Shown: one piece after another, positions 1 through 8,070 of the stretch | Layout of the letters: the number at the start of each line of letters is the position of its first letter | Numbering within the stretch: the first letter of the stretch is position 1 | Origin: Psychrobacillus sp032154225 | GTDB lineage: Bacteria; Bacillota; Bacilli; Bacillales_A; Planococcaceae | Direction of reading: 5' to 3' | Assembly: GCF_032154225.1 (NCBI RefSeq) | Contig: NZ_JALDYF010000001.1 | Location: 496,001 to 560,000, forward strand | Length of the DNA: 64,000 nucleotides | Made by a program: the position numbers and the translations under genes | The notes under the pieces: model-generated | What the model saw: only the letters and a program-made list of their open reading frames with translations | What the model was told of the DNA's origin: nothing | Database searches by the model: none

Positions 1-1299
1 ATCAATTCCATCAATAGAATCATCGTCCCCCGGACTCATTGCTAAGTAGTGATCAAGTAAGAGTTCTCCTCTTGCCATCTCATTTCCTTTAATTTTGATA
101 CGGTATTCATTCGGTTGAAGTTGAATATTATCTCGAATTCTTACTACTGGAATAACTACTCCAAGCTCCAAAGCAAGCTGACGACGAATCATTACTACGC
201 GATCGAGTAAATCTCCACCTTGTCCTGCATCTACTAAAGGAATAAGTCCATATCCGAATTCGAATTCGATAGGATCAACATTTAATAGATTTATAACATT
301 TTCAGGGCTCTTCATATTATCAGTCGTAACTTCTTCTTCGTACTCTTCCACTTCGTATGGGTCCTCTTTCGCTGCTCTACTCATCATATAAGCACCTATT
401 GATAATGCAATAGCTATAGGGAATGTGAATATAACACCAATTGGAGTAACTATTCCTAGTAAAGCAATAGTTGCTGCTGCAACGTAAAGTAATTTTGGTT
501 GAGATAATAACTGGCCTGAAATATCACTTCCAAGATTCCCTTCAGATGCCGCTCTCGTTACAACGATACCTGTTGCTGTTGATATTAATAAAGCCGGAAT
601 TTGAGATACAAGTCCATCCCCTACCGTTAATGTAGAAAATAGCACTGCTGCTTCCCCAAAAGGAAGACCCAATTGAACGACCCCAATAATCATACCGACA
701 AGAAGGTTAATAATTACGATAATAATACCAGCAATGGCATCTCCTTTTACGAACTTAGTAGCACCATCCATCGCTCCGTAAAAGTCAGCTTCTCCACTAA
801 CTTTCGCTCGTCTTTCTCTTGCATCCTTTTCGGAAATCATTCCGGCATTTAAGTCGGCATCAATACTCATTTGCTTCCCTGGCATCGCATCTAATGTAAA
901 TCTAGCTGCAACTTCAGATACACGTTCTGCCCCTTTTGTAATTACGATAAATTGAATAATTACTAGAATGGCAAACACTACCAAACCAACGAGTACATTT
1001 CCTCCAGTTACAAACGTACCAAATGTATGTACAACCGTCCCAGCATCTCCTTCTGACAAAATTGCTCTTGTTGTAGAGACGTTCAAACCTAATCGAAACA
1101 AAGTAACGATTAGTAGTAAAGGAGGGAAAACAGAGAATTCAAGTGCCTCTTTCATACTCATAGCGGTCATTAATATTAACAACGCAATCGTTATATTAAC
1201 AATAATTAAAAAACTTATTAACCAGTGTGGAAGAGGTATTACTAGCATCGCCACAATAGAAATTACAGCTGCTAATACGGTTATATCGCGGACTTGCAT
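1..1299 (-). CDS. flhA: Flagellar biosynthesis protein FlhA (3' part beyond window)
   Basis: Core export-gate protein of the flagellar type III secretion system. It forms the membrane ring whose cytoplasmic domain docks chaperone-substrate complexes. The visible 433 residues run without a stop to base 1; the family is usually about 680 residues, so roughly a third is missing. Several hydrophobic helices fill residues 5-130 and 195-310. The conserved FHIPEP-family loop lies near residues 133-155 (RFTLDAMPGKQMSIDADLNAG-like, starting RFTLDAMPG). An acidic linker (EEYEEE) follows the last helix, then the start of the soluble domain. The ATG at 1299 is preceded by GAGGTGGAAG at good spacing. It is last in the visible fla/che operon, 24 bases after flhB. 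Confidence 0.97.
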   Translation of the reverse strand, partial: MQVRDITVLAAVISIVAMLVIPLPHWLISFLIIVNITIALLILMTAMSMKEALEFSVFPPLLLIVTLFRLGLNVSTTRAILSEGDAGTVVHTFGTFVTGGNVLVGLVVFAILVIIQFIVITKGAERVSEVAARFTLDAMPGKQMSIDADLNAGMISEKDARERRAKVSGEADFYGAMDGATKFVKGDAIAGIIIVIINLLVGMIIGVVQLGLPFGEAAVLFSTLTVGDGLVSQIPALLISTATGIVVTRAASEGNLGSDISGQLLSQPKLLYVAAATIALLGIVTPIGVIFTFPIAIALSIGAYMMSRAAKEDPYEVEEYEEEVTTDNMKSPENVINLLNVDPIEFEFGYGLIPLVDAGQGGDLLDRVVMIRRQLALELGVVIPVVRIRDNIQLQPNEYRIKIKGNEMARGELLLDHYLAMSPGDDDSIDGID

Positions 1300-1323
1300 A
1301 TACTTCCACCTCATTCTTTGCAT

Positions 1324-2406
1324 TTAAATTTTTTGTTTAATACGGTAAACATACGCAAGTACTTCTGCAACTGCTTTGAAAAATTCATCCGGTATTTTTT
1401 GACCTATTTCGACTTGATCATACATAGTTCGAGCTAGTGGTCGGTTTTCTACCATAACGACATCATTTTCTTTTGCAATTAGTTTTATCTTTTGTGCGAC
1501 AAAATCTGCACCTTTTGCAACAACAGTCGGAGCATCCATTGATTCATCATCGTATTTAAGTGCAATGGCGAAATGGGTTGGATTCGTGATAACCACATCT
1601 GCTGTAGGAATTTCTTGCATCATCCGACGCATAGCCATTTCTCTTTGTCTTTGCCTAATGCGAGATTTAATAATTGGATCTCCGTCTGAGTTTTTATGTT
1701 CATCTTTAATGTCTTGTTTCGACATTTTCAGATTTTTTTCATAGTCAAAACGCTGATAAAAATAATCCAATATTGATACAAATAACAATACAAATGAAGC
1801 AGCAATTCCCATCATCGCTGTCAGCCAGCCTACTGTTGAAAGAATATCCCAAGGTGTTTTAAAAGATAAAGAAAGCACCTTTTCTAAATTTGTCCAAAGG
1901 ATAAGCGTTGTAACAGAGCCAATGAATGATATTTTTAAAACGGACTTTATAAGCTCAATAATTGCTTTCAATGAAAAAAGTCTCTTCAACCCTTTAATCG
2001 GATCAATTTTTTTCAAGTCAAACTTTAAAGGCTCCGTTGTAAACAGCAGTCCAAATTGAAAATAGTTAGCCGCTACTGCAGCTACTACTGCTACTAGCAT
2101 TATTGGCAATAAAATTGTAGCCATTTGCATAAGTAAATTCGTATAAATCTCAATTGCAGTTTCAATTGTTATTACGTCAATTAGCATATATTTCGTAAAC
2201 GTTTCAGTAAAGAAAGCAAATATACCTGTTCGTAAAAAACCCGAGAAAAAAAATAAAAACATGAATACGGAAAGTAAAACAATTGCACTTGTAACATCCG
2301 CACTTTTTAATACCTGCCCTTTTTTTCGGGAGTCTTGCCTTTTCTTAGGCGTGGCTTTTTCTGTCTTTTCTCCTGCGAAGAACTGTAAATCTAATCGGAG
2401 TTGCAT
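1324..2406 (-). CDS. flhB: Flagellar biosynthesis protein FlhB
   Basis: Membrane export-gate subunit that switches the flagellar secretion system from rod/hook to filament substrates. The 360-residue product starts MQLRLDLQFFAGEKTEKATP, typical of the family. It has four hydrophobic segments between residues 40 and 215 and a cytoplasmic domain containing the autocleavage motif NPTH at about residues 275-278. An in-frame GTG lies 12 bases upstream but sits on the Shine-Dalgarno AGGAGGTG, so ATG 2406 is chosen. It starts 4 bases after the fliR stop. Its tail (from IALKY onward) closely resembles the whole of the separate protein YlqH encoded at 29750-30046. Confidence 0.97.
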   Translation of the reverse strand: MQLRLDLQFFAGEKTEKATPKKRQDSRKKGQVLKSADVTSAIVLLSVFMFLFFFSGFLRTGIFAFFTETFTKYMLIDVITIETAIEIYTNLLMQMATILLPIMLVAVVAAVAANYFQFGLLFTTEPLKFDLKKIDPIKGLKRLFSLKAIIELIKSVLKISFIGSVTTLILWTNLEKVLSLSFKTPWDILSTVGWLTAMMGIAASFVLLFVSILDYFYQRFDYEKNLKMSKQDIKDEHKNSDGDPIIKSRIRQRQREMAMRRMMQEIPTADVVITNPTHFAIALKYDDESMDAPTVVAKGADFVAQKIKLIAKENDVVMVENRPLARTMYDQVEIGQKIPDEFFKAVAEVLAYVYRIKQKI

Positions 2407-2410
2407 ACTA

Positions 2411-3187
2411 TTAGCCACCTCCTAGAATAATCATTAAATCTCGCATTGCTACAATCATAATTTGGAACAAATCTTGGATAACAGCCATTAGTACGCCCAT
2501 CATAACAACTAGCACTAAAAAACTGACACCAATCTTAATAGGAAAACCTACTACGAAAATATTTAACTGTGGAACAGTCCGAGCAGTAATACCTAAAGCT
2601 ATATCTACTAAAAACAATGTTGCAACAATCGGAATAGACATTTGGAATGCTACGGCGAAAACTCCAGCAAATGTTTTCATAATAAACTCGATAAAATGTT
2701 CTTCTCCAAATGGCGGCCACGCTAACTCCAACGGGATAAATTGATAACTGTAAAAAATCCCATCTAGCAATAAATGATGACCATTCAAAGCTAATAATAA
2801 TAGAAGTGCCATTGTATTTAAAAATTGTCCAACTAATGGACTTTGTGCCCCTGTTTGTGGATCTATAACGTTTGCGATAGCAAATCCCATTTGGAAGTCG
2901 ATAAACCCTCCAGCTATTTGTATGGCAGACATAATAATATAAGCAAGCAGGCCAATAAATAGCCCAACAATAACTTCTTTCATAATTAATAATATGTAAT
3001 CGCCATTCACTTCAAATGGTTCGACATCCATCGTATAGTACATCATCCACGAAATAATTACAGCAAATGAAACTCTATGTGAAGCTGGTATTGTTCGATG
3101 TGAGAATAATGGTAATATCACAAAGAAAGCAGATACTCGGGCTATCACAAGCAATAATACGGTTAACTTAGGTAAAATTTCTTCCAT
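2411..3187 (-). CDS. fliR: Flagellar biosynthesis protein FliR
   Basis: Integral membrane component of the FliPQR export gate. The 258-residue product has about six hydrophobic segments and the usual family length. It contains the conserved stretch QMGFAIANVIDPQTG. The ATG at 3187 lies 4 bases after the fliQ stop with no clear Shine-Dalgarno, so translation is probably coupled to fliQ. A TTG 12 bases upstream, inside fliQ, is less likely because the protein would no longer align with FliR N-termini. It ends in a short glycine run just before flhB. Confidence 0.96.
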   Translation of the reverse strand: MEEILPKLTVLLLVIARVSAFFVILPLFSHRTIPASHRVSFAVIISWMMYYTMDVEPFEVNGDYILLIMKEVIVGLFIGLLAYIIMSAIQIAGGFIDFQMGFAIANVIDPQTGAQSPLVGQFLNTMALLLLLALNGHHLLLDGIFYSYQFIPLELAWPPFGEEHFIEFIMKTFAGVFAVAFQMSIPIVATLFLVDIALGITARTVPQLNIFVVGFPIKIGVSFLVLVVMMGVLMAVIQDLFQIMIVAMRDLMIILGGG

Positions 3188-3191
3188 TGAC

Positions 3192-3461
3192 TCAACCAAT
3201 GTATCGTATTAAATTCTCAAAAATATCTGCTGCATACGAAGTAACTTGTGATAACATCCATGGTCCAAAGAATACAATAGCAACTAATACTGCAACTATT
3301 TTGGGAACAAACGCTAATGTTTGTTCTTGAATTTGAGTTGTCGCTTGAAAAATACTTACTGCGAGACCAGTAATTAATGCAATCAAAAGAAGAGGACCTG
3401 ATGTAAGTAGAATGACCCAAATAGCTCGTTCTGCGATAGAAATTACCATTTCATTACTCAT
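3192..3461 (-). CDS. fliQ: Flagellar biosynthesis protein FliQ
   Basis: Small export-gate subunit of 89 residues, the normal FliQ length, with two transmembrane helices separated by a loop containing the family motif FQATTQIQEQTL. It assembles with FliP and FliR into the helical core through which flagellar subunits pass. It lies 13 bases downstream of fliP and its stop is 4 bases from the fliR start, so fliP-fliQ-fliR are translated as a tight block. Confidence 0.97.
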   Translation of the reverse strand: MSNEMVISIAERAIWVILLTSGPLLLIALITGLAVSIFQATTQIQEQTLAFVPKIVAVLVAIVFFGPWMLSQVTSYAADIFENLIRYIG

Positions 3462-3474
3462 TACTTATCAGCTC

Positions 3475-4140
3475 CTAAAAACTTTGTAATATAGATTTCA
3501 TTACTAAATACCAGCCATCTACCAAGACAAATAATAATATTTTAAATGGTAAAGAAATCATGACTGGTGGTAACATCATCATACCCATGGACATTAAAAC
3601 ACTTGCTACAATCATATCTATTACTAAAAACGGGATGAAAATCATAAATCCGATTTGGAATGCGGTTTTAATCTCGCTTAATGCAAATGCAGGTACCATC
3701 AAAGTTAAAGGAATATCCTCCATCTTTTCAGGTCGTTCCGCTTCTGAATAACGTAAAAACAACTCTAAATCTTTTTGCCTTGTATGCTTGCTCATAAATT
3801 CTTTAAAAGGACCACTCGCTTTTTCGTACGCTTCTTCTAATGTTATATCTTCATTAAAAAGAGGCGTTAATGCTTCTTCATTCACTTGTTGCAATGTCGG
3901 AGCCATTATAAAAAAAGTTAAAAATAACGCGAGTCCTACGATTACTTGATTGGGTGGCATTTGCTGAGTCGCAAGTGCTGTCCGCACAAATGATAGGATA
4001 ATAATAATTCTCGCAAAAGAAGTCATTAATATTAATATACTAGGCGCAAGTGATAAAACAGTCATCAACAGCATTAACTTGATGGAAGTAGCAACATTGG
4101 ACGGATCACTGTCCGAAAAGAACTGGACGAATTCATTCAT
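3475..4140 (-). CDS. fliP: Flagellar biosynthesis protein FliP
   Basis: Main pore-forming subunit of the FliPQR export gate. The product is 221 residues with four hydrophobic segments. It carries recognisable FliP stretches such as SFARIIIILSFVRTALATQQ in the first half and MVPAFALSEIKTAFQIGF in the second. The N-terminus starts directly near the first helix without a long cleavable signal peptide. The start overlaps the end of fliO by 8 bases, pointing to translational coupling. Confidence 0.97.
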   Translation of the reverse strand: MNEFVQFFSDSDPSNVATSIKLMLLMTVLSLAPSILILMTSFARIIIILSFVRTALATQQMPPNQVIVGLALFLTFFIMAPTLQQVNEEALTPLFNEDITLEEAYEKASGPFKEFMSKHTRQKDLELFLRYSEAERPEKMEDIPLTLMVPAFALSEIKTAFQIGFMIFIPFLVIDMIVASVLMSMGMMMLPPVMISLPFKILLFVLVDGWYLVMKSILQSF

Positions 4141-4813
4141 TTTTTGTGTGCTCCTTTGTCTTCCAATCCTCTAACACTCCACTACGATCTTTTTTAATCT
4201 CCTTGAGTCTCTCTTGGAAAGTTTCGTTAAATGACGGATCTTTTTTTTCATTTTTCATCGTTTTGTCAGAAACATTTTCTTTCAAACGACCAAAAAGTTC
4301 AGAAATATATGGTACAGCTTTTCCATAGTCTTGCTTATCTTCGTAAATTTTCGTCAATTTATCTATTTCATCTGGATCCGTAATCTCTTTTAGTAGATTA
4401 ATATCTTCTCCAATACCAACTAAAAACAAGGAATCTCCAACTTGAAGTAATTGAACTGACTTACTTTGTCCAAGTCCTACTCCACCTAGATTTTGAATGA
4501 GCTGATTTTGTTGAAAGCTCTTATTTCTACTGTTAAGAAAACGAAGTACTCCATATAAAAGTACAATGACAAAAAGTAATGCTAAAACCATTTTCACATA
4601 ATCCCAGGCAGTTACAGAAACAGGGTCAGAAGTAATTTCTAAATCAGGTTCTACTTCCGTTTCCACTTTATCATCCGTCTCAATGCCTTGCTGTTGTTTT
4701 TTTAAGTTTTCTTCAACCGTTTCATTTGGATCATTTTCTGCACTAACTTTCATTTGTAATGGTAAAAATAAAAGTATGCAGAAAACGAAACAAAAGAGGC
4801 TTAGTTTTTTCAT
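4133..4813 (-). CDS. fliO: Flagellar biosynthesis protein FliO/FliZ
   Basis: Accessory protein that helps assemble the FliP ring. The 226 residues begin with a clear signal sequence (MKKLSLFCFVFCILLFLP), followed by an acidic extracytoplasmic segment and one transmembrane helix near residues 70-90. The cytoplasmic FliO domain is marked by GVGLGQSKSVQLLQVGDSLF, and the tail is charged. The N-terminal signal plus extra domain is the Bacillus-type long form, called FliZ in B. subtilis. It lies 7 bases downstream of cheY and overlaps fliP. Confidence 0.93.
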   Translation of the reverse strand: MKKLSLFCFVFCILLFLPLQMKVSAENDPNETVEENLKKQQQGIETDDKVETEVEPDLEITSDPVSVTAWDYVKMVLALLFVIVLLYGVLRFLNSRNKSFQQNQLIQNLGGVGLGQSKSVQLLQVGDSLFLVGIGEDINLLKEITDPDEIDKLTKIYEDKQDYGKAVPYISELFGRLKENVSDKTMKNEKKDPSFNETFQERLKEIKKDRSGVLEDWKTKEHTKNE

Positions 4814-4820
4814 CGCTTCA

Positions 4821-5183
4821 TTACGCTAGTGCTTTTGAAATTGCTTCAATTACACGGTCCGCTTGGAATGGTTTAACGATAAAGTCTTTTGCACCTGCTT
4901 GGATTGCATCAATAACCATTGCTTGTTGCCCCATTGCTGAACACATAATAATAATTGCGTTAGGATTTTTTGATTTGATCTCTTTTAACGCTGCAATACC
5001 ATCCATTTCAGGCATTGTAATATCCATTGTTACAAGATCTGGTTTAAGTTCGTTGTACTTTTCAATAGCTTGAACTCCATCTGCTGCTTCTCCAACTACT
5101 TCAAAACCATTTTTAGATAAAATATCTTTAATCATCATTCTCATAAATGCTGCGTCATCTACAATTAAAATTCTTTTTGACAT
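4821..5183 (-). CDS. cheY: Chemotaxis response regulator CheY
   Basis: Single-domain response regulator of 120 residues that, when phosphorylated by CheA, binds the FliM/FliY switch and sets rotation direction. Visible active-site residues are the acidic pair D9/D10, the phosphoacceptor D54 in MDITMPEMDG, the Ser in MCSAMG and the Lys in FIVKPF. Its position between fliY (a CheY-P phosphatase) and fliO is the standard Bacillus arrangement. GGAGGAGACAT-like sequence precedes the ATG. Confidence 0.97.
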   Translation of the reverse strand: MSKRILIVDDAAFMRMMIKDILSKNGFEVVGEAADGVQAIEKYNELKPDLVTMDITMPEMDGIAALKEIKSKNPNAIIIMCSAMGQQAMVIDAIQAGAKDFIVKPFQADRVIEAISKALA

Positions 5184-5202
5184 GATATGTCTCCTCCATT
5201 GC

Positions 5203-6348
5203 TTATCTTAAATTATGAATACGTTCTGCTTGACTTAAAATATCTGTAATTCGTACCCCAAAGTTTTCATCAATTACAACTACTTCACCTTTGGCAACAT
5301 GTCTATTATTTACAAGAACATCAACTGGTTCACCAGCAAGTTTATCTAGTTCTATTATAGAGCCGCCTGTAAGTTCTAAAATTTCTTGTACTGTTCTTCT
5401 AGTACGTCCTAATTCTACTGTCACTTGAAGGGGAATATCAAGTAGTAAATTTAGATTTCTTGACTCATTTTGTGATAGATTAGGTGCTTCAAAACTAGCA
5501 AACTGAGCTTGTTGTACTTCCACTTGCTGTGTTTGAACACTACTTTGTGTAAATTGCATTTTCGCTTGTGGTTGTTGTGCTGCTTGTGGTTGAGCAACTG
5601 AAATTGGTCGTGTTGCTACTGGTTCTTCCATAATTGTTGCTGCAACTTGATCTTCTTCATCTTCACCCATTAATGATTTTACTAATTTCAATCCAAAATC
5701 AAGTGGGATTAATTGCATAATATTAGAATCAATTAGTTCACCAATTTTTAAACGGAAAGAAATTTTGATCAATAAATCTTCATTAGGAATTGCATCAATA
5801 CCTTCTTGTAATGGTAAATTCATCAAATCAATAGATGGTGGAGAAATATCTACTTTTTTATTGAACACAGTTGACATCGAAGTAGCTGCAGATCCCATCA
5901 TTTGGTTCATTGCTTCTTGTACGGCGCTTAGCTGAATTTCACTCAGTTCTGGTTTTGGATCCAATCCATCTCCACCAAGCATTAAATCTGCAATAATAGC
6001 TGCATCTGATTGCTTGATTACTAGTAAGTTCATACCAATAAGTCCTGCAGTATACTCTACTTGTACAGCGACATATGGATGTGGGAATTCTTCGATTAAC
6101 TTGTGACGATTAATCATTGAAATACTTGGTGTTGTAATATCTACTTTTTGTCCTAATAGAGAGGATAACGCAGTTGCAGAGCTACCGAAAGAAATATTTC
6201 CAATTTCTCCAAGTGTATCAATTGCAAAAGAATCTAAATAATCATTAACATTCAGTTCTTCCGTACTATCCGTACTTTCAGCTTCTACCGTATTTCCTCT
6301 AAGGAGGGCCTCAATTTCTTCTTGGGAGAGCATATCATCACTCATCAT
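5203..6348 (-). CDS. fliY: Flagellar motor switch protein FliY (CheY-P phosphatase)
   Basis: Gram-positive switch protein combining a CheC-type phosphatase with a FliN-type C-ring domain; 381 residues. The N-terminal DDMLSQEEIEALL helix resembles the CheY-P binding peptide of FliM. Two CheC-like active-site helices follow, one with DTLGEIGNISFGSSA (residues about 45-60) and one with VQEAMNQMMGSAATS (about 140-155). A Gln/Ala-rich linker (about 245-290) leads to a C-terminal SpoA/FliN domain with the conserved VELGRTRRTVQEIL. The start overlaps the end of fliM by 11 bases; two adjacent ATGs (6348 and 6345) follow AAAGGAGGAGAGG. Confidence 0.97.
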   Translation of the reverse strand: MMSDDMLSQEEIEALLRGNTVEAESTDSTEELNVNDYLDSFAIDTLGEIGNISFGSSATALSSLLGQKVDITTPSISMINRHKLIEEFPHPYVAVQVEYTAGLIGMNLLVIKQSDAAIIADLMLGGDGLDPKPELSEIQLSAVQEAMNQMMGSAATSMSTVFNKKVDISPPSIDLMNLPLQEGIDAIPNEDLLIKISFRLKIGELIDSNIMQLIPLDFGLKLVKSLMGEDEEDQVAATIMEEPVATRPISVAQPQAAQQPQAKMQFTQSSVQTQQVEVQQAQFASFEAPNLSQNESRNLNLLLDIPLQVTVELGRTRRTVQEILELTGGSIIELDKLAGEPVDVLVNNRHVAKGEVVVIDENFGVRITDILSQAERIHNLR

Positions 6349-7336
6349 CGTCCTCTCCTCCTTTCAATGTCTCAATGACTTGAACAGCCATTCTCTTTTT
6401 AAGTTTACCTGGTTGTGCTTTGTATTTTGGAATTTCCCCAACCTTTATCGTTAGAGGATCATCTATTTTTGTATTAATTTGAAGCACATCACCTATTTGT
6501 AAAAACAATAAATCTTCAATCGAAATATCTGTTGTACCTAATTCTGCGATAACTGGTATTTCAGCAGCTTTCACTCGTTTTTCAAGCACTTTTAGCTGCT
6601 CTGGTGAAACTTCTTTTTTGTCTGACTGCATCCAATAGCGAACAGATAAGTTCGGTACAATTGGTTCCAATACAACATGAGGTATACAAATATTAATCAT
6701 TCCGCTTGTTTCACCAATAATTGTGTTAAAAGAAATAACAATTACTGTTTCGTTTGGAGAAATCATTTGTAAAAATTGTGGATTTACTTCAAGTTCCGTT
6801 AACATCGGATCAATTTCCGCAATATTTGACCACGCTTCTCGCAAATTATCAAACGAACGCTCAAACAAATTCGTCAATATTTTTGTCTCGATTTCAGTTA
6901 TATTGTCTGCTTTTACATGGGTTTCACCCCTGCCACCCATCATCAAGTCTAACATTGAATAAGCAATATTAGGGTTAATTTCCATTAGAATATTCCCTTT
7001 AAGCGGGGGAACTTCAAAAACGTTTATAAGCGTCATGCTAGGAACCGAACGAATAAATTCTTCAAATGGAATTTGATCCACGGATACTACCGATACTTGT
7101 GCATATGTTCTTAATTGGGCAGAAAAAAATGTTGTTAGTAATCTTGCAAAGTTCTCATGTATACGAGTTAAGCTACGTATTTGGTCTTTGGAAAATCGAA
7201 GTGCTCTTTTAAAATCATATACTCTAACTTTTTTCGTTTCTTGGTCACTTTTCATCTCGTCTGCCGTCATTTCTCCAGTAGAGAGCGCACTTAACAATGC
7301 ATCTATTTCGTTCTGAGATAATATATCTCCAGCCAA
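6338..7336 (-). CDS. fliM: Flagellar motor switch protein FliM
   Basis: C-ring switch protein of 332 residues that binds phospho-CheY and couples FliG to FliY. The N-terminal peptide AGDILSQNEIDALLSALSTG is the CheY-P docking motif. A middle CheC-like domain and a C-terminal SpoA domain (EDLLFLQIGDVLQINTKID) follow. I chose the TTG at 7336 as start. GGAGGTG lies 6-7 bases upstream, and the resulting N-terminus lines up exactly with FliM proteins, whereas the in-frame ATG at 7351 overlaps the ribosome-binding site. Confidence 0.96.
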   Translation of the reverse strand: MAGDILSQNEIDALLSALSTGEMTADEMKSDQETKKVRVYDFKRALRFSKDQIRSLTRIHENFARLLTTFFSAQLRTYAQVSVVSVDQIPFEEFIRSVPSMTLINVFEVPPLKGNILMEINPNIAYSMLDLMMGGRGETHVKADNITEIETKILTNLFERSFDNLREAWSNIAEIDPMLTELEVNPQFLQMISPNETVIVISFNTIIGETSGMINICIPHVVLEPIVPNLSVRYWMQSDKKEVSPEQLKVLEKRVKAAEIPVIAELGTTDISIEDLLFLQIGDVLQINTKIDDPLTIKVGEIPKYKAQPGKLKKRMAVQVIETLKGGEDDDE

Positions 7337-7365
7337 TCTGCCCACCTCCATTCAAAAAAATTACA

Positions 7366-7797
7366 TTACTGAATAACATAAGACGTTATATAAACTTTCT
7401 GAATTTCTCCTGCATCCATCAGTTCATTAATCTTCGTCTTTAAGGACGATTCAAATGCTGCTTTACCTTGTTTTCCTTCTAAATCCTTAGGACTCATTTC
7501 AGAAAGTTCCGTAATTACAATATTTTTCACTTGAAAATCGCGTTTTGTTAATTCTTCTGCTGCTTCTAAACTATCAGTTTGTACTTTTAATGAAATACGA
7601 ATGAATTTATTTCCTACTAAATTTGTCGTAATTTCTGGTATATCGATAGAAGATTCTACGATTTGATCGATTGTTGGTCCAGCAGCTTCTTTATCGTCTC
7701 CTTTTAATTGGAATACGACTAATAACGCAACAACACCTAACAATGTAATGCAAACTAATACAATAAGCATAATCGTCAATAGTTTATTGTTCTTCAT
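7366..7797 (-). CDS. fliL: Flagellar basal body-associated protein FliL
   Basis: Single-pass inner-membrane protein that supports stator function near the MS ring. The product is about 143 residues with a short cytoplasmic N-terminus, one transmembrane helix (residues about 6-28) and an extracytoplasmic FliL domain containing IPEITTNLVGNKFIRISLKV. Three start codons occur close together (GTG 7806, ATG 7803, ATG 7797). AGAGGTG is best spaced for 7797. The start region overlaps the 3' end of swrD, so expression is probably coupled. Confidence 0.94.
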   Translation of the reverse strand: MKNNKLLTIMLIVLVCITLLGVVALLVVFQLKGDDKEAAGPTIDQIVESSIDIPEITTNLVGNKFIRISLKVQTDSLEAAEELTKRDFQVKNIVITELSEMSPKDLEGKQGKAAFESSLKTKINELMDAGEIQKVYITSYVIQ

Positions 7798-8008
7798 GTT
7801 CATCACCTCTTATATGGGGGTTGGATAAAATATGTACCTCATTAAAAAATTGAATCATTTGACGGGCTACATCTTCCCGCGAATTCAACGCAACATATTT
7901 GTGACCATTCGTTAGTGTTATCGTTGTATCTGGGAAAGATTCCACCGTCTCTATGTATAGAGCATTCAACGAAAATTCTTTACCGTTTAAACGAGTCAGA
8001 TTAATCAT
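7784..8008 (-). CDS. swrD: Swarming motility protein SwrD (FlbD family)
   Basis: Small 74-residue FlbD-family protein. In B. subtilis SwrD raises flagellar motor power and is needed for swarming. Family residues are visible in MINLTRLNGKEFSLNALYIE and in the TITLTNGHKYV segment. The ATG at 8008 aligns with family N-termini but has no Shine-Dalgarno within 15 bases. A strong GGGAGG lies 37 bases upstream, on the far side of a GC-rich hairpin (see the 8014-8053 entry). The 3' end overlaps fliL. Confidence 0.93.
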   Translation of the reverse strand: MINLTRLNGKEFSLNALYIETVESFPDTTITLTNGHKYVALNSREDVARQMIQFFNEVHILSNPHIRGDEHEEQ

Positions 8009-8013
8009 TTATA

Positions 8014-8053
8014 TAAGGGCCGGGCCACTCAGGGAACGGCCCAACCCTCCCTT
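8014..8053 (-). promoter_or_regulatory. GC-rich hairpin between the Shine-Dalgarno and start of swrD
   Basis: In the 62-base flgE-swrD gap the transcript reads AAGGGAGGGTT, then GGGCCG, a 14-base loop, CGGCCC, and TTATATAA before the swrD ATG. The 6-bp perfect GC stem (8037-8042 with 8017-8022) would place GGGAGG (8046-8051) an effective 11 bases from the ATG. An alternative pairing of AGGGA with TCCCT would hide the same GGGAGG. The patch stands out as GC-rich in an AT-rich operon. Confidence 0.5.
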
Positions 8054-8070
8054 ACAATAAATTTACTATA

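Noticed and set aside
968..1327. 119-codon plus-strand reading frame
   Set aside because: It lies antisense to flhA, which is strongly supported, and its product is Thr/Asn/Ile-rich without family resemblance or a ribosome-binding site.
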